Origin: Candidatus Obscuribacterales bacterium
GTDB taxonomy: Bacteria > Cyanobacteriota > Vampirovibrionia > Obscuribacterales > Obscuribacteraceae
Direction: 5' to 3'
Assembly (NCBI GenBank): GCA_020050685.1
Contig: JAGVKG010000040.1
Coordinates: 62,001-126,000 of the forward strand
Length of the DNA stretch: 64,000 bases
The stretch's first letter is position 1. Each line of letters starts with the position of its first letter. The notes under the pieces were generated by a model. That model was not told the origin of the DNA and ran no database searches. It saw only the letters and a list, made by a program, of their open reading frames with translations. The translations under genes were made by a program, and so were the position numbers. This document shows, in pieces, positions 43,885-52,354 of this stretch.

Positions 43885-44250
43885 TTACTTAGCTTTGGAT
43901 TCAAGTGTTATTTCAGCATCGACGTCTTCTTTAGTTATGTCTGGTGGAAACCTTCCGAACGGACCGGCATTTTCTACTGCTCTCAACGCGGACTCGTCAA
44001 ACAGATCATTTCCGGAAGATTTAGAGATCCGAAGATGTGATAAGTCTCCATTGCGATGTACTTTAAAGGCTACCGTTGCTGACTTCCCCATCTGTGATGG
44101 GGGCCTATGCCAGGCTAGCTTTACCCTTCTTGCCAGATTAGACATATAGATTGCAAACGCATCGTTTTGAGCATTGGCAGCCTGTGTAGTGCAAACTGTC
44201 ATGACGAATAAAGTCAAGCTGAGAAGCAAAATAGTAGACTTGTGACGCAT
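43885..44250 (-). CDS. Secreted small TonB-C-type protein
   Basis: The protein has 121 residues from ATG 44250, which begins with 'MRHKSTILLLSLTLFVMTVC', a signal peptide; a GTG at 44286 would add 12 residues. The mature part is a compact TonB C-terminal domain: 'YMSNLARRVKLAWHRP', 'ATVAFKVHRNGDLSHLRI', 'SKSSGNDLFDESALRAVENA' and 'FGRFPPDI'. This domain normally contacts outer-membrane receptors or occurs in TolA-like proteins, but here it is free in the periplasm. It is a paralogue in style of the protein at 19560. Confidence 0.85.
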   Translation of the reverse strand: MRHKSTILLLSLTLFVMTVCTTQAANAQNDAFAIYMSNLARRVKLAWHRPPSQMGKSATVAFKVHRNGDLSHLRISKSSGNDLFDESALRAVENAGPFGRFPPDITKEDVDAEITLESKAK

Positions 44251-44443
44251 TGGTGAATTCAGCTTTTGGGATGTTGTCTGTGGCACTCTTATGGTGCACT
44301 TCTGAACCTTTCATTCCCAAGTTTTTATTGTAGAAGCTCAATTGTTGCCAAAGTTTACGGGGGATTGAGAATGCGACAACTGAGTGCCGATATGTTTGCC
44401 GATGCCCGCCTGAGGCATAATAGAAGGGGAGGCTGAGAATAAA

Positions 44444-45118
44444 TTGACTAAGCGGCAGAGATCACATTATCAGGTGCTCGGGGTGGACCCTCGGGTAACT
44501 TCTGCTGAAATTAAAAAGGCATATCGTGCTCTGGTAAAAAGCTGCCATCCCGATCTTGGACATAATGGGCAGACTCATGCGCAGAAAAAAGAGATGACTG
44601 AGCAAATGATGCGTCTTAATGAGGCCTATGAGACGCTCATGGATAAGGTAAAGCGCTCTAAGTACGATGTGCGCATGGGTATTCGCACAGCCACTCTTAC
44701 TTATGTTCAAACTTCCACTCTGCAAGACGAAGACGAAGCGCGGGAAATATATTTGCGCACTGTATTTCATCCCGCCCGGCAGTCGATCGGCAAAGCGCTG
44801 ACTGCCTATAAAAAAGAATTACACGATCTGTCGCTGGATATTTATGATGATCAGTTGCTTGCTCAATTTGAAAAATACGTTGATCATTTAGAAGAAGCTT
44901 TGCGTGAAGGATCAGATTCTTTAGCAGCCAATCCGGCACCACGTACCCTTGATGCTGCGGCACGTATGATGCGCTATTCAATAGCTCAAGCTGCCGATGG
45001 CTTAGACGAGCTGCGTCGCTTCTTGCAAAATTTCGATTACGATCATTTGAGCATGGCAGAAAACCTCTTCCGCATCGCTCTTGATCTATCACGCCAGGCA
45101 TACAAGCTAATTCGCTAG
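44444..45118 (+). CDS. J-domain (DnaJ-like) protein
   Basis: The protein has 224 residues from TTG 44444, preceded by GGGGAGG. Residues 7-75 form a complete J domain: 'HYQVLGVDPRVTSAEIKKAY' and the HPD tripeptide in 'CHPDLGHN' (35-37). There is no Gly/Phe region, zinc finger or substrate-binding domain; the rest is helical ('AREIYLRTVFHPARQSIGKA'). It would be a specialised DnaK co-chaperone with an unknown client. A convergent gene 25 bases away encodes a degenerate J-like start with GspE-N repeats. Confidence 0.88.
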   Translation: MTKRQRSHYQVLGVDPRVTSAEIKKAYRALVKSCHPDLGHNGQTHAQKKEMTEQMMRLNEAYETLMDKVKRSKYDVRMGIRTATLTYVQTSTLQDEDEAREIYLRTVFHPARQSIGKALTAYKKELHDLSLDIYDDQLLAQFEKYVDHLEEALREGSDSLAANPAPRTLDAAARMMRYSIAQAADGLDELRRFLQNFDYDHLSMAENLFRIALDLSRQAYKLIR

Positions 45119-45143
45119 CCAGCCAACTCGCTACTAGTGCTGA

Positions 45144-45734
45144 TCAAAAAATTCTATCGAGAACATCGGCAGTTAGCCAGCCGCGACTGATCAGGGCTTG
45201 GCGTAGTGTGCTGCCTGTAGTTTTTTGTTCGACCAGTGCTACCTTCAACTGATCTTCAGTTACCATGCCGAGTTCCACCAGTCTTTGCCCCCAGCGTTCC
45301 GGTTTGTCGGAAGGCAGCTTTAGTTGTTCTTGCAGGCGTAAATAATATTCCAGTTGCTGGCGAGTAACATAACCACATGCCACCATGATTTCGCCAACCG
45401 GGATATGCTCATGCTTTGTGTTGGCTTGTATCTCGAGCACGGCATCGAGTTCTTCAAAACTAATTAGTCCGGTTGCCACCATTAATTGCCCAAGTTTCGG
45501 GCGACAATATTCTTGCTCGGTTTGAGCATCTTCTTCCTGCATCATGTCAAATTGCCAGTGCTCAAAGGCTTTGCCAATTTCATCGCGAGCATCGGCAATG
45601 CATTTGACCGCACCGCAACTGCATGATGATTCAGCAAAATAAAGCGCTGCCATCATGCGTCTATATGCACTTGTTATTTCTGCAAGTGAAGCTTGTTCGG
45701 GGAGACCGAGGAGCAAATATTTGGCTGTGTTCAT
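45144..45734 (-). CDS. J-like N-terminus plus three GspE/MshE N-terminal-type repeats
   Basis: The protein has 196 residues. Residues 1-35 ('KYLLLGLPEQASLAEITSAY') look like helices I-II of a J domain that lacks HPD. Then come three copies of the helical MshEN/GspE-N motif: 'KLGQLMVATGLISFEELDAV' (about 80), 'PVGEIMVACGYVTRQQLEYY' (about 115) and 'RWGQRLVELGMVTEDQLKVA' (about 147), ending 'LISRGWLTADVLDRIF'. In type II secretion and type IV pilus ATPases this domain can bind c-di-GMP, but no ATPase is attached here. It may be a regulatory adaptor. Confidence 0.75.
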   Translation of the reverse strand: MNTAKYLLLGLPEQASLAEITSAYRRMMAALYFAESSCSCGAVKCIADARDEIGKAFEHWQFDMMQEEDAQTEQEYCRPKLGQLMVATGLISFEELDAVLEIQANTKHEHIPVGEIMVACGYVTRQQLEYYLRLQEQLKLPSDKPERWGQRLVELGMVTEDQLKVALVEQKTTGSTLRQALISRGWLTADVLDRIF

Positions 45735-45982
45735 GAGTCCTCAATGTCCCTGAGTAAATTACTGGCGGCAAATCGGCTAAGAGAAATCCTCCGCCATCGA
45801 GATCCCTTGCGCTTGGGACATTAGGATTCCGACCAAAACCGCAGAGCGCCTGATCTTAGCTTCCCATCCAATATCCAGGCTGTCAAGAGGAAGCCAATCA
45901 AGATTAAAATTAATCTACCAGCCGAAACCGCCAACCCGTGCTGCGTCTAGCTTGTCGCCAGCTCGTAATTCTTTACAAATGC

Positions 45983-47305
45983 CTAGCCGACAACCGATCC
46001 AATCAGGTCGTATGGTTTGGCTTCCTCGACCTTTACTTTGGCAAAGTCGCCAATAATGCAGTCGCCGTCTGCATCCTTGATGTAGACCAGGTTGTCCACC
46101 TCGGGTGCATCCCATTGGCTGCGGCCGACATAAAGGTTCTTCTGTTCGTTGTAAGTTTCGATCAGAACATCAATCTCACGTCCAACCAAGGCTTGGTTGC
46201 GCTCGGTCGAAATCTGGTGCTGAATTTCCATCAAGCGTTTGCGGCGAGCTTTCTTGGTCTTTTCCGGTAGCTGATTATCCATGTGTCCCGAGGGCACTTC
46301 CATTTGTTTTGAGTAGGTGAATACACCTAAGCGATCGAGACGATGCTTCTCAATGAAAGCCGCTAAATGCTCAAAATGCTCCTCGGTCTCACCCGGGAAG
46401 CCGACTATAAATGTAGAACGGATTGCACAATCAGGAATCTTTTTGCGAATGCGCTCAATTACCTTTTCCGGATGTTGCGGGCGGGCCATAGCGGAAAGAA
46501 TTTCCGGGTGGCTGTGCTGCAAAGGAATGTCGACATATTTCACGACTTTAGGCAGGCTGGCGATTGTCTCAAGCAGCTCGTCGTTTGCTTCCGTCGGATA
46601 AAAGTACATGATGCGCAACCACTCAAGTCCCTCGATTTCATGCAGGGCACGCAGTAAATCGGCAAGCGCCATGCGATTGTAAATGTCCAAGCCGTAATAG
46701 GTGGAATCTTGCGAGATGAGGATGATTTCGCGAATGCCTTGGCTGACAAGCCAGCTTGCTTCTTTGACGAGCGATTCAATTGTGCGTGAGCGGAAGCGAC
46801 CACGCAAAATCGGGATGATGCAAAACGAACAGTTGTGGTCGCAGCCTTCGGCAATTTTTAAATATGCCGATGCGCCCATGCCAATGGAAAGGCGGGGCAA
46901 AACGGTTTGGTCGTGGTCGTTTGGTACATCGGAAACTTCGACCACGCGCAAGGATGAGTCTTCGGAAATGGCTTTCACCACATCGACAATTTTGCCAATG
47001 TCGCCTGTGCCCACGACGGCTCTAGCTTCGGGAATTTCTGCCAGCAGTTCTTCTTTAAAATGTTGGGCAAGACAGCCGGTAATGACTATTTCTTTTCCCT
47101 CAGCGGACATTTCCACAAGAGCGCGAACCGATTCTTTGCGGGCATCTTCGATAAAGGCGCAAGTGTTTACCAGACAAATGTCGGCTTCGTCATTATCGAA
47201 CGTGACCTGAAACCCCTCCTTGTTCAGCAGGCCAAGCATGACCTCTGTGTCGGTGGCATTTTTTGGGCAGCCCAGGGTAACAATACCAATCCTGGGTTTT
47301 TTCAT
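45983..47305 (-). CDS. rimO: Ribosomal protein S12 methylthiotransferase
   Basis: The protein has 440 residues, family length. The N-terminal MTTase domain starts 'IGIVTLGCPKNATDTEVM' with further cluster cysteines in 'CLVNTCAFI' and 'VITGCLAQ'. The radical-SAM core has 'IAEGCDHNCSFCIIPILRGR' (CxxxCxxC). The C-terminus is a TRAM domain ('NQALVGREIDVLIETYNEQK'). 'LGCPKN' rather than MiaB-type 'GCQMN' supports RimO. It thiomethylates Asp of ribosomal protein S12. Confidence 0.96.
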   Translation of the reverse strand: MKKPRIGIVTLGCPKNATDTEVMLGLLNKEGFQVTFDNDEADICLVNTCAFIEDARKESVRALVEMSAEGKEIVITGCLAQHFKEELLAEIPEARAVVGTGDIGKIVDVVKAISEDSSLRVVEVSDVPNDHDQTVLPRLSIGMGASAYLKIAEGCDHNCSFCIIPILRGRFRSRTIESLVKEASWLVSQGIREIILISQDSTYYGLDIYNRMALADLLRALHEIEGLEWLRIMYFYPTEANDELLETIASLPKVVKYVDIPLQHSHPEILSAMARPQHPEKVIERIRKKIPDCAIRSTFIVGFPGETEEHFEHLAAFIEKHRLDRLGVFTYSKQMEVPSGHMDNQLPEKTKKARRKRLMEIQHQISTERNQALVGREIDVLIETYNEQKNLYVGRSQWDAPEVDNLVYIKDADGDCIIGDFAKVKVEEAKPYDLIGSVVG

Positions 47306-47337
47306 TTGGCGGCTCTCCTTCGTTTTTTAATCTGGCA

Positions 47338-47369
47338 CTTGTTAGATTTTCAGCTGTTTTTCTAACAAG
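47338..47369. promoter_or_regulatory. Inverted repeat upstream of rimO
   Basis: CTTGTTAGA (47338-47346) and TCTAACAAG (47361-47369) are perfect 9-bp arms around a 14-base loop, 33 bases before the rimO start. There is no T-run on the minus strand after it, so an operator or leader hairpin is more likely than a terminator of the preceding hicB gene. Confidence 0.45.
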
Positions 47370-47462
47370 CCATTCGGCAAATTTTTAGCAAAGTCCCAAT
47401 TATATCCACTACTTCGGGGATCACAAGAGGAAATGTCTCATCTACGGTTCAGATGCTAGTCA

Positions 47463-47684
47463 TTAAATAGCCAGACGCAACTCTTTGCCTTTTAGTCCTT
47501 GATTCCTAGCTTCAACAACCGCTTTTTCATCTTCTACTTCGAGCCAAGCCAAAATGGCTTCTCTCAAATTGGCCATTGCTTCGTCTTCTGTTTTGCCTTG
47601 GCTGACACAACCAGACAAGGCCGGGCAGGTCGCTATATACCAGCCGGTCTCACTCTCGTAGTAAAGGAAGACATGGAATTTCAT
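47463..47684 (-). CDS. HicB-like antitoxin, orphan
   Basis: The protein has 73 residues: 'YYESETGWYIATCPALSGCV' and 'SQGKTEDEAMANLREAILAW' are the HicB/UPF0150 RNase-H-like fold. There is no C-terminal DNA-binding domain and no HicA toxin on either side: the gene lies 21 bases after rodZ and is followed by rimO. It may be a solitary regulator or a relic. Confidence 0.85.
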   Translation of the reverse strand: MKFHVFLYYESETGWYIATCPALSGCVSQGKTEDEAMANLREAILAWLEVEDEKAVVEARNQGLKGKELRLAI

Positions 47685-47705
47685 CTTAGCTACCCTAAGA
47701 GGCGA

Positions 47706-48743
47706 CTATTCGCTGTCCAGGCGTCCTTCGGAATAACGGTAGGGCACGTCTGAGCCGCCGCCTGAGCCGGAGTGACCGGAGCTGTATCCGGAATAGTGCC
47801 TGTCGGAAAGGTCATCCACTCTTTCTGTCTGATTGCGGGCAGCCAGTTCACTTTTCTGTACTTTTGGTTTCTTCACCACAGGTGCCGGGGTAGGAGCGCT
47901 AGTAGTTGTGGTTGTTTGCGAATCCTGAGCAATGGTCGGTGCCTCCGAACCAAAAGTACGCTCGGCAATTTTGCCTGCTGCACCAAAGGATTCGACTTTG
48001 CCTAAATAGTTAACAGTTAAACTGCCACCATTGCCGGCGCGTACTCTCAGACCTTGGGCGTCTTGAAAATCCCTTTGATCGCCTTGTTCTAAGTAACCAG
48101 TGAAAAGACTTTCGCCATTGGCTTGCGATTTAACTTCCACCCAAACGTGTTGATTAGCCGAAAGTGAAATGCGAGTTTGTCCCGGGTTTTCCTGACCAGG
48201 CAAAAGACTGTTGGCCGAAATGCCGCTTGTGGCTAGGCCGGGGCTTTGTAAGGCTTGTTGGGCGTTAAACTTGGCAGTTGATTCGCGCAGTGCCACCAAG
48301 GATGGATCCTGCTGATTGGCTTGATTGTTCAATTGCGCCATGGACAAATAAGAAACCAAGCCAACAACGCCGACAATCAAAATGGCATTGAAGTAAATAG
48401 TCTTGAAAGTTGGTGGTGCATGATCCAACTTCATTCCTTCAACATATTTGGGGCTGGCATATACCGGTTGCACTGGACGCATGCTCTTGGCGGACTGCAA
48501 TACCTGGTCGGCTTCCTTGCGGTACTGATCAGAGAGAACTTCGCCGTTTAGCCCGACACAATTGCCATAACGCCTAATGTAATTGGCCACATAAACAGGT
48601 TCCGGCAATTCGTCTTGATCGCCGACGTCAATTGCTTGCAGGTGACCAATAGGGATTTTGGTTTTCTCGTAAATTTGCCTGAGCGACAGGCTTTGTGATT
48701 CGCGAGCTTGTTGTAATTGTTGACCGATTTGCTCAAGTGACAT
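47706..48743 (-). CDS. rodZ: RodZ-like cytoskeletal/HTH protein
   Basis: The protein has 345 residues. It has an N-terminal helix-turn-helix of the RodZ type ('IGQQLQQARESQSLSLRQIY', 'YVANYIRRYGNCVGL'), a single membrane helix at about 109-130 ('FNAILIVGVVGLVSYLSMA') and a periplasmic DUF4115-like domain ('ANQHVWVEVKSQANGESLFT', then 'GYLEQGDQRDF'). The tail is rich in Ser/Gly. RodZ links MreB filaments to the wall-elongation complex; mreB, mreC, mreD and mrdA lie 10 kb away in the same orientation. It is followed by hicB. Confidence 0.85.
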   Translation of the reverse strand: MSLEQIGQQLQQARESQSLSLRQIYEKTKIPIGHLQAIDVGDQDELPEPVYVANYIRRYGNCVGLNGEVLSDQYRKEADQVLQSAKSMRPVQPVYASPKYVEGMKLDHAPPTFKTIYFNAILIVGVVGLVSYLSMAQLNNQANQQDPSLVALRESTAKFNAQQALQSPGLATSGISANSLLPGQENPGQTRISLSANQHVWVEVKSQANGESLFTGYLEQGDQRDFQDAQGLRVRAGNGGSLTVNYLGKVESFGAAGKIAERTFGSEAPTIAQDSQTTTTTSAPTPAPVVKKPKVQKSELAARNQTERVDDLSDRHYSGYSSGHSGSGGGSDVPYRYSEGRLDSE

Positions 48744-48825
48744 TTTGCAAGACCAATAAGAAGAGAGTGCTACTGACTATATATTACGAAGGAAGGATAA
48801 AGTTTGCTTACTAAATTTATGCCAA

Positions 48826-49527
48826 CTAAAGTAGTAGATCTAACTCAGAGCTAGACAAAAAGCGCCAAGTCCCTGGTTCCATCCTTTTCAATTGTAACGC
48901 ACCAACGGCAGTCCTGACCAAGGAAATCACAGGCTTTCCTAAGTACTCAAACATTCGGCGAATTTGTCTGTTGCGCCCCTCGTAAATTTCCAGCTCGACT
49001 GTGCTGAAGCCGCGAGCGTGTGAGTACAAGCGGGCTTTCGCCTTCGATGTCAGTCCGTCCTCCAGGGGGATACCCTCTTGCAACAGCTTGAGATCGCGCT
49101 TTTCAATCATTCCCTTGACGGTTGCCAAATAGCGCTTAGGCTTTTGGTGCACTGGATGTGTGAGCTTTTGCGTCAGATTGCCATCATTGGTAAGAATGAT
49201 TAGACCTTCCGATTCTTTATCTAGCCTGCCCACCGGACGCAAATGCTCAAGCTCGATTGGCAGTAAATCCATAATGCTTTTTCGCCCGCGCTCGTCTGAG
49301 CAGGTTGTGACGACGCCGCGTGGTTTGTACATAACCACGTAGATGAAATCCCTGATTTCAAGGGGTCTGTTGTCTATGCTTAATTTGTCTTTGCCCGGCG
49401 TGACGGCAAAACTGAAATCGTAAGTTACCTTGCCATTGACTTTCACGCGTCCGGACTTAATTAGAAGATCAGCTTGACGACGGGAGCAAATTCCGGTTTT
49501 GGAAATGGCTTGATTAAGTCTAAACAG
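48826..49527 (-). CDS. RsuA/RluB-family pseudouridine synthase
   Basis: The protein has 233 residues if it starts at CTG 49527, which follows AGGAG by six bases; the first standard start (GTG 49446) would cut the S4 domain in two. The added stretch 'FRLNQAISKTGICSRRQADL' completes a normal S4 RNA-binding domain. The catalytic Asp is in 'RPVGRLDKESEGLIILTNDG', and 'YEGRNRQIRRMFEYLGKPV' is the family's C-terminal motif. It modifies 16S or 23S rRNA; which uridine cannot be told. It is downstream of the YtxH operon. Confidence 0.9.
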   Translation of the reverse strand: MFRLNQAISKTGICSRRQADLLIKSGRVKVNGKVTYDFSFAVTPGKDKLSIDNRPLEIRDFIYVVMYKPRGVVTTCSDERGRKSIMDLLPIELEHLRPVGRLDKESEGLIILTNDGNLTQKLTHPVHQKPKRYLATVKGMIEKRDLKLLQEGIPLEDGLTSKAKARLYSHARGFSTVELEIYEGRNRQIRRMFEYLGKPVISLVRTAVGALQLKRMEPGTWRFLSSSELDLLL

Positions 49528-49596
49528 CTTAGTCTCCTAATATTGTTTCGGGCACCACCGGTGGTGGCGAGAAAGTTGGACCAGCTTTATTGAATT

Positions 49597-49926
49597 CTAT
49601 TCCAAGTCTTCGACTAGGACGTTTGAGCCTTTGCCGGCAAGATCTTCAAACTTATTTGCCAATTGGTTCTTGGTGCCGGAAATGGTATCAGATGCTTTTT
49701 TTAAGACATCCTGGCTGGCGTGCTGGACGTCCTGCAAAGTTTGATTGGTCATTTCCTTCAGACCAGTGAGTGAATCATTGGCGTGCTGATAGAGATCTTG
49801 TGAAGAATCGGCAAGTTCTTTTCTCAGCTCAGAACCGGATTTAGGCGCAAGCAAAATACCTGATAAGAAACCGAGAACTCCACCAATCAAAAATCCTTCC
49901 AGAAATTTTCCTGCTGAGTTAGCCAT
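49597..49926 (-). CDS. YtxH-domain protein
   Basis: The protein has 109 residues from ATG 49926, with AAGGAGTGAG upstream. A glycine-rich hydrophobic helix 'GFLIGGVLGFLSGILLAPKS' is followed by 'GSELRKELADSSQDLYQHA' and a long amphipathic helix: the YtxH pattern of small membrane-tethered proteins. Its start overlaps the end of the DUF948-like gene by 8 bases. Confidence 0.85.
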   Translation of the reverse strand: MANSAGKFLEGFLIGGVLGFLSGILLAPKSGSELRKELADSSQDLYQHANDSLTGLKEMTNQTLQDVQHASQDVLKKASDTISGTKNQLANKFEDLAGKGSNVLVEDLE

Positions 49927-50347
49927 TTGTCTCACTCCTTGCACTCGGGTATTGTTTCGCTTCTATTTGTCTTGTCTCTTGTTCTCTATTGAAATACGCT
50001 TGCACGCCGGCAAGTAATCCGGCACCCCAGACCGATGATCGTTTGGCTGCTTGGCCAGCAGCAGTACCGACAGTGTCTGCCACATCTTCGACTCTATGAC
50101 TGACTTCGTTTACACGTTGAGTCGTAATCGAGCGAATTTGATTGATGCCTTGAATGGCATCTTTTACTTCTAACAAAGTTGGTTTGATCTCTACATCGAT
50201 AGTTTCAGCCAGGCGCTCATAAGCGGTTAGTGTTCTACCGGCTTGAAACATTAGTGGTACAGCTGCTCCTGCCAACATAACCAAGGTAAGAGCGAGGAAC
50301 ATCAATGAAACGGAAACCATAACATTGAGTAGCATTGTCTGGTCCAC
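49919..50347 (-). CDS. DUF948-like membrane protein
   Basis: The protein has 142 residues. The N-terminal membrane helix 'SVSLMFLALTLVMLAGAAVP' is followed by a long helical region ('ETIDVEIKPTLLEVKDAIQG', 'VNEVSHRVEDVADTVGTAAG'), typical of DUF948 proteins that accompany YtxH genes. It is the middle gene of a three-gene operon, 13 bases after the first YtxH and overlapping the second. Function is unknown; an envelope scaffold or stress role is a guess. Confidence 0.8.
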   Translation of the reverse strand: MDQTMLLNVMVSVSLMFLALTLVMLAGAAVPLMFQAGRTLTAYERLAETIDVEIKPTLLEVKDAIQGINQIRSITTQRVNEVSHRVEDVADTVGTAAGQAAKRSSVWGAGLLAGVQAYFNREQETRQIEAKQYPSARSETNG

Positions 50348-50360
50348 GGTTATCCCCTTT

Positions 50361-50732
50361 CTAACGATGCTGAAAAGGCAAAGACGAGGCTGGTCCCATT
50401 TCCAGCTCTTCGCGTTTTTTTGCTGCTGCTAATTGGCCGGCGGCAACAGCACGCTTGACGCGCATGGTTTGCTCTTCCAAAATCAATTGGCAATAGTTCA
50501 AGCCAGAGGCATAAAGATCCAAAGTATCGTCAAGCAAATTGGAAACTTTTGCTGGTACAGTTTTTGCTTGTTCTTTGATTTCGCCGCGCAATTCTTTACC
50601 AGGCTTTGGTGCAGTTAAAAGTGCCACCGTTACGCCACCAATTGCGCCTATGGCCAAACCACATATCCAGGAACCTAAGGCAGCACCGTTCCCGCCGGAT
50701 CCGTCTTCTGCTTCGTAAGAAATTTTAGCCAT
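50361..50732 (-). CDS. YtxH-domain protein, first gene of the operon
   Basis: The protein has 123 residues from ATG 50732, which has GGAG six bases upstream; the longer frame to 50816 lacks a site. The membrane helix is 'LGSWICGLAIGAIGGVTVAL' followed by 'LTAPKPGKELRGEIKEQAK', the YtxH signature. The C-terminal helical part includes 'AVAAGQLAAAKKREELE'. It differs from the second YtxH by a longer charged N-terminus ('YEAEDGSGGNG'). Confidence 0.82.
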   Translation of the reverse strand: MAKISYEAEDGSGGNGAALGSWICGLAIGAIGGVTVALLTAPKPGKELRGEIKEQAKTVPAKVSNLLDDTLDLYASGLNYCQLILEEQTMRVKRAVAAGQLAAAKKREELEMGPASSLPFQHR

Positions 50733-50946
50733 GGCACATCTCCAATTCAGGCCGTTCTTGACAATGGTGGTGATCTCGAAAGGTCTGGCCAGACCTATAT
50801 AAATGACATTTGCCATCTATTTAACGAGCGTTCTAGCCGAGTATAACATCATTTTTGCTCGCAATTAATCTATACCCAGTCTTGCGAATCACTCTCAGGG
50901 AAAGTGGGCAAAATCGAAAAATTTTTGGCAAGCAGAAAGCTCTTGG

Positions 50947-52212
50947 CTACTTGGCGACTGGCGCTTCTTCCATTTCCATAAAGCGCTCAGACAATAAATC
51001 GCAAAGATGCTCGGCAATGGCTCTTTTCGGCATGCGAGGCAAGTTCTCTTTGCCACCATCGGCAGACAAAATCACGACCGCATTTTCGTCAGAACCAAAA
51101 CCAATGTCCGGAACGGTGATGTCATTGCCCACAATCACATCCAAATTTTTGCGATGTAATTTTTGCGCGGCATTGCTCAACAATTCTTCAGACTCGGCGG
51201 CAAAACCAATAATCACTTGCGTGGGTTTTTTCACCCGCCCTAAAAGATCCAAGATATCCGGATTTTTGGTGAGCTCTAAAACGATATCTTCCGACTCGGT
51301 CTTCTTGATTTTTTGTGCAGAGACTGCCATCGGTCGGAAGTCAGCCACAGCGGCTGTCATCACCAAGGCGTCACAGTTATCAAATTCGGATTCCACCGCT
51401 TCTTGCATTTCAAAAGCTGTTTCCACGTGGACAACCGGATAAGGTCTGTCTACTTCCACGGTAGAAATAAGCGTGACATCGGCACCACGTGAATAGGCTG
51501 CATCAGCCATGGCTACACCCATCTTGCCCGATGAGCGGTTGCCGATAAAACGCACCGGATCAATGGGCTCGCGAGTGCCACCACCGGTGATAATAATTTG
51601 TCTGCCAGCCAGTGATCGACCGGAGACAAGTTCGGCTGTTACTTCGGCAACGATGGTTTCCACTTGGGCCATTTTGCCAGCACCCCAATCACCACATGCC
51701 ACTTCACCAACTTCCGGTGGGATTATGCTGTAGCGATAAATATTTTCCAGGACATTGAGATTTCTTTGCGTGGCTGGATGCTCAAGCATTCTGGGATTCA
51801 TTGCCGGTGCAATCATGATGCGTGCCTTGCTGGCCAAAATAATTGTGGTTAAGAGATCGTCGCAAATGCCTTGAGCGAGCTTGCCGATGATATTGGCTGT
51901 AGCTGGTGCCACCAAGATCAAATCAGCCTTGGCAGCCAATTCTATATGCTCGGGCTTCCACTCGGCAGCAGTATCAAACTGCTCGCAGTGCACGGGATTG
52001 CGTGTCATGGTTTGCAATGTCAAAGGCGTGATGAACTCTTTAGCCGACTGCGTCATCACGGCATGGACATTGGCCCCGGCTTGCCTGAGGCGAGAGGCAA
52101 TATCGCAAGCTTTGTATGCGGCAATGCCACCGGAGATGCCTAGAACTATTGTCTTCTTGGCGAGCGGACTAATTCTTGCCTCAAGTGATTCATCGTTCTT
52201 CGAATGCTTCAT
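50947..52212 (-). CDS. coaBC: Phosphopantothenoylcysteine decarboxylase / phosphopantothenate-cysteine ligase
   Basis: The protein has 421 residues, the usual bifunctional length. The CoaC flavoprotein half has 'IVLGISGGIAAYKACDIASR', 'LVAPATANIIGKLAQGICDD' and 'APAMNPRMLEHPA'. The CoaB half begins 'QIIITGGGTREPIDPVRFIG' with 'NRSSGKMGVAMA'. It carries out two steps of coenzyme A synthesis, supplying the CoA that the phosphopantetheinyl transferase in this window uses. It is divergent from metG. Confidence 0.96.
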   Translation of the reverse strand: MKHSKNDESLEARISPLAKKTIVLGISGGIAAYKACDIASRLRQAGANVHAVMTQSAKEFITPLTLQTMTRNPVHCEQFDTAAEWKPEHIELAAKADLILVAPATANIIGKLAQGICDDLLTTIILASKARIMIAPAMNPRMLEHPATQRNLNVLENIYRYSIIPPEVGEVACGDWGAGKMAQVETIVAEVTAELVSGRSLAGRQIIITGGGTREPIDPVRFIGNRSSGKMGVAMADAAYSRGADVTLISTVEVDRPYPVVHVETAFEMQEAVESEFDNCDALVMTAAVADFRPMAVSAQKIKKTESEDIVLELTKNPDILDLLGRVKKPTQVIIGFAAESEELLSNAAQKLHRKNLDVIVGNDITVPDIGFGSDENAVVILSADGGKENLPRMPKRAIAEHLCDLLSERFMEMEEAPVAK

Positions 52213-52354
52213 AAATGTGACCTCAAGGCAGATATACCGACAATCTCGTCTCTAGACTGAGACTCTTCTGCCTTGTATTATAATCCAGCCGGCAAAGATA
52301 TTGGATTTATATGCCGACGATTTAGATAAAACGAGCTTTCCTTTGGGTGAAAAA

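Noticed and set aside
45735-45982. Possible small RNA or gene between rimO and the GspE-N repeat gene
   Set aside because: I see no supported frame, hairpin with T-run, or tRNA-like fold in these 248 bases.
52301-52354. Upstream TTG start for metG
   Set aside because: The family start at 52355 is standard; 52301 lies only about 10 bases after the likely transcription start.
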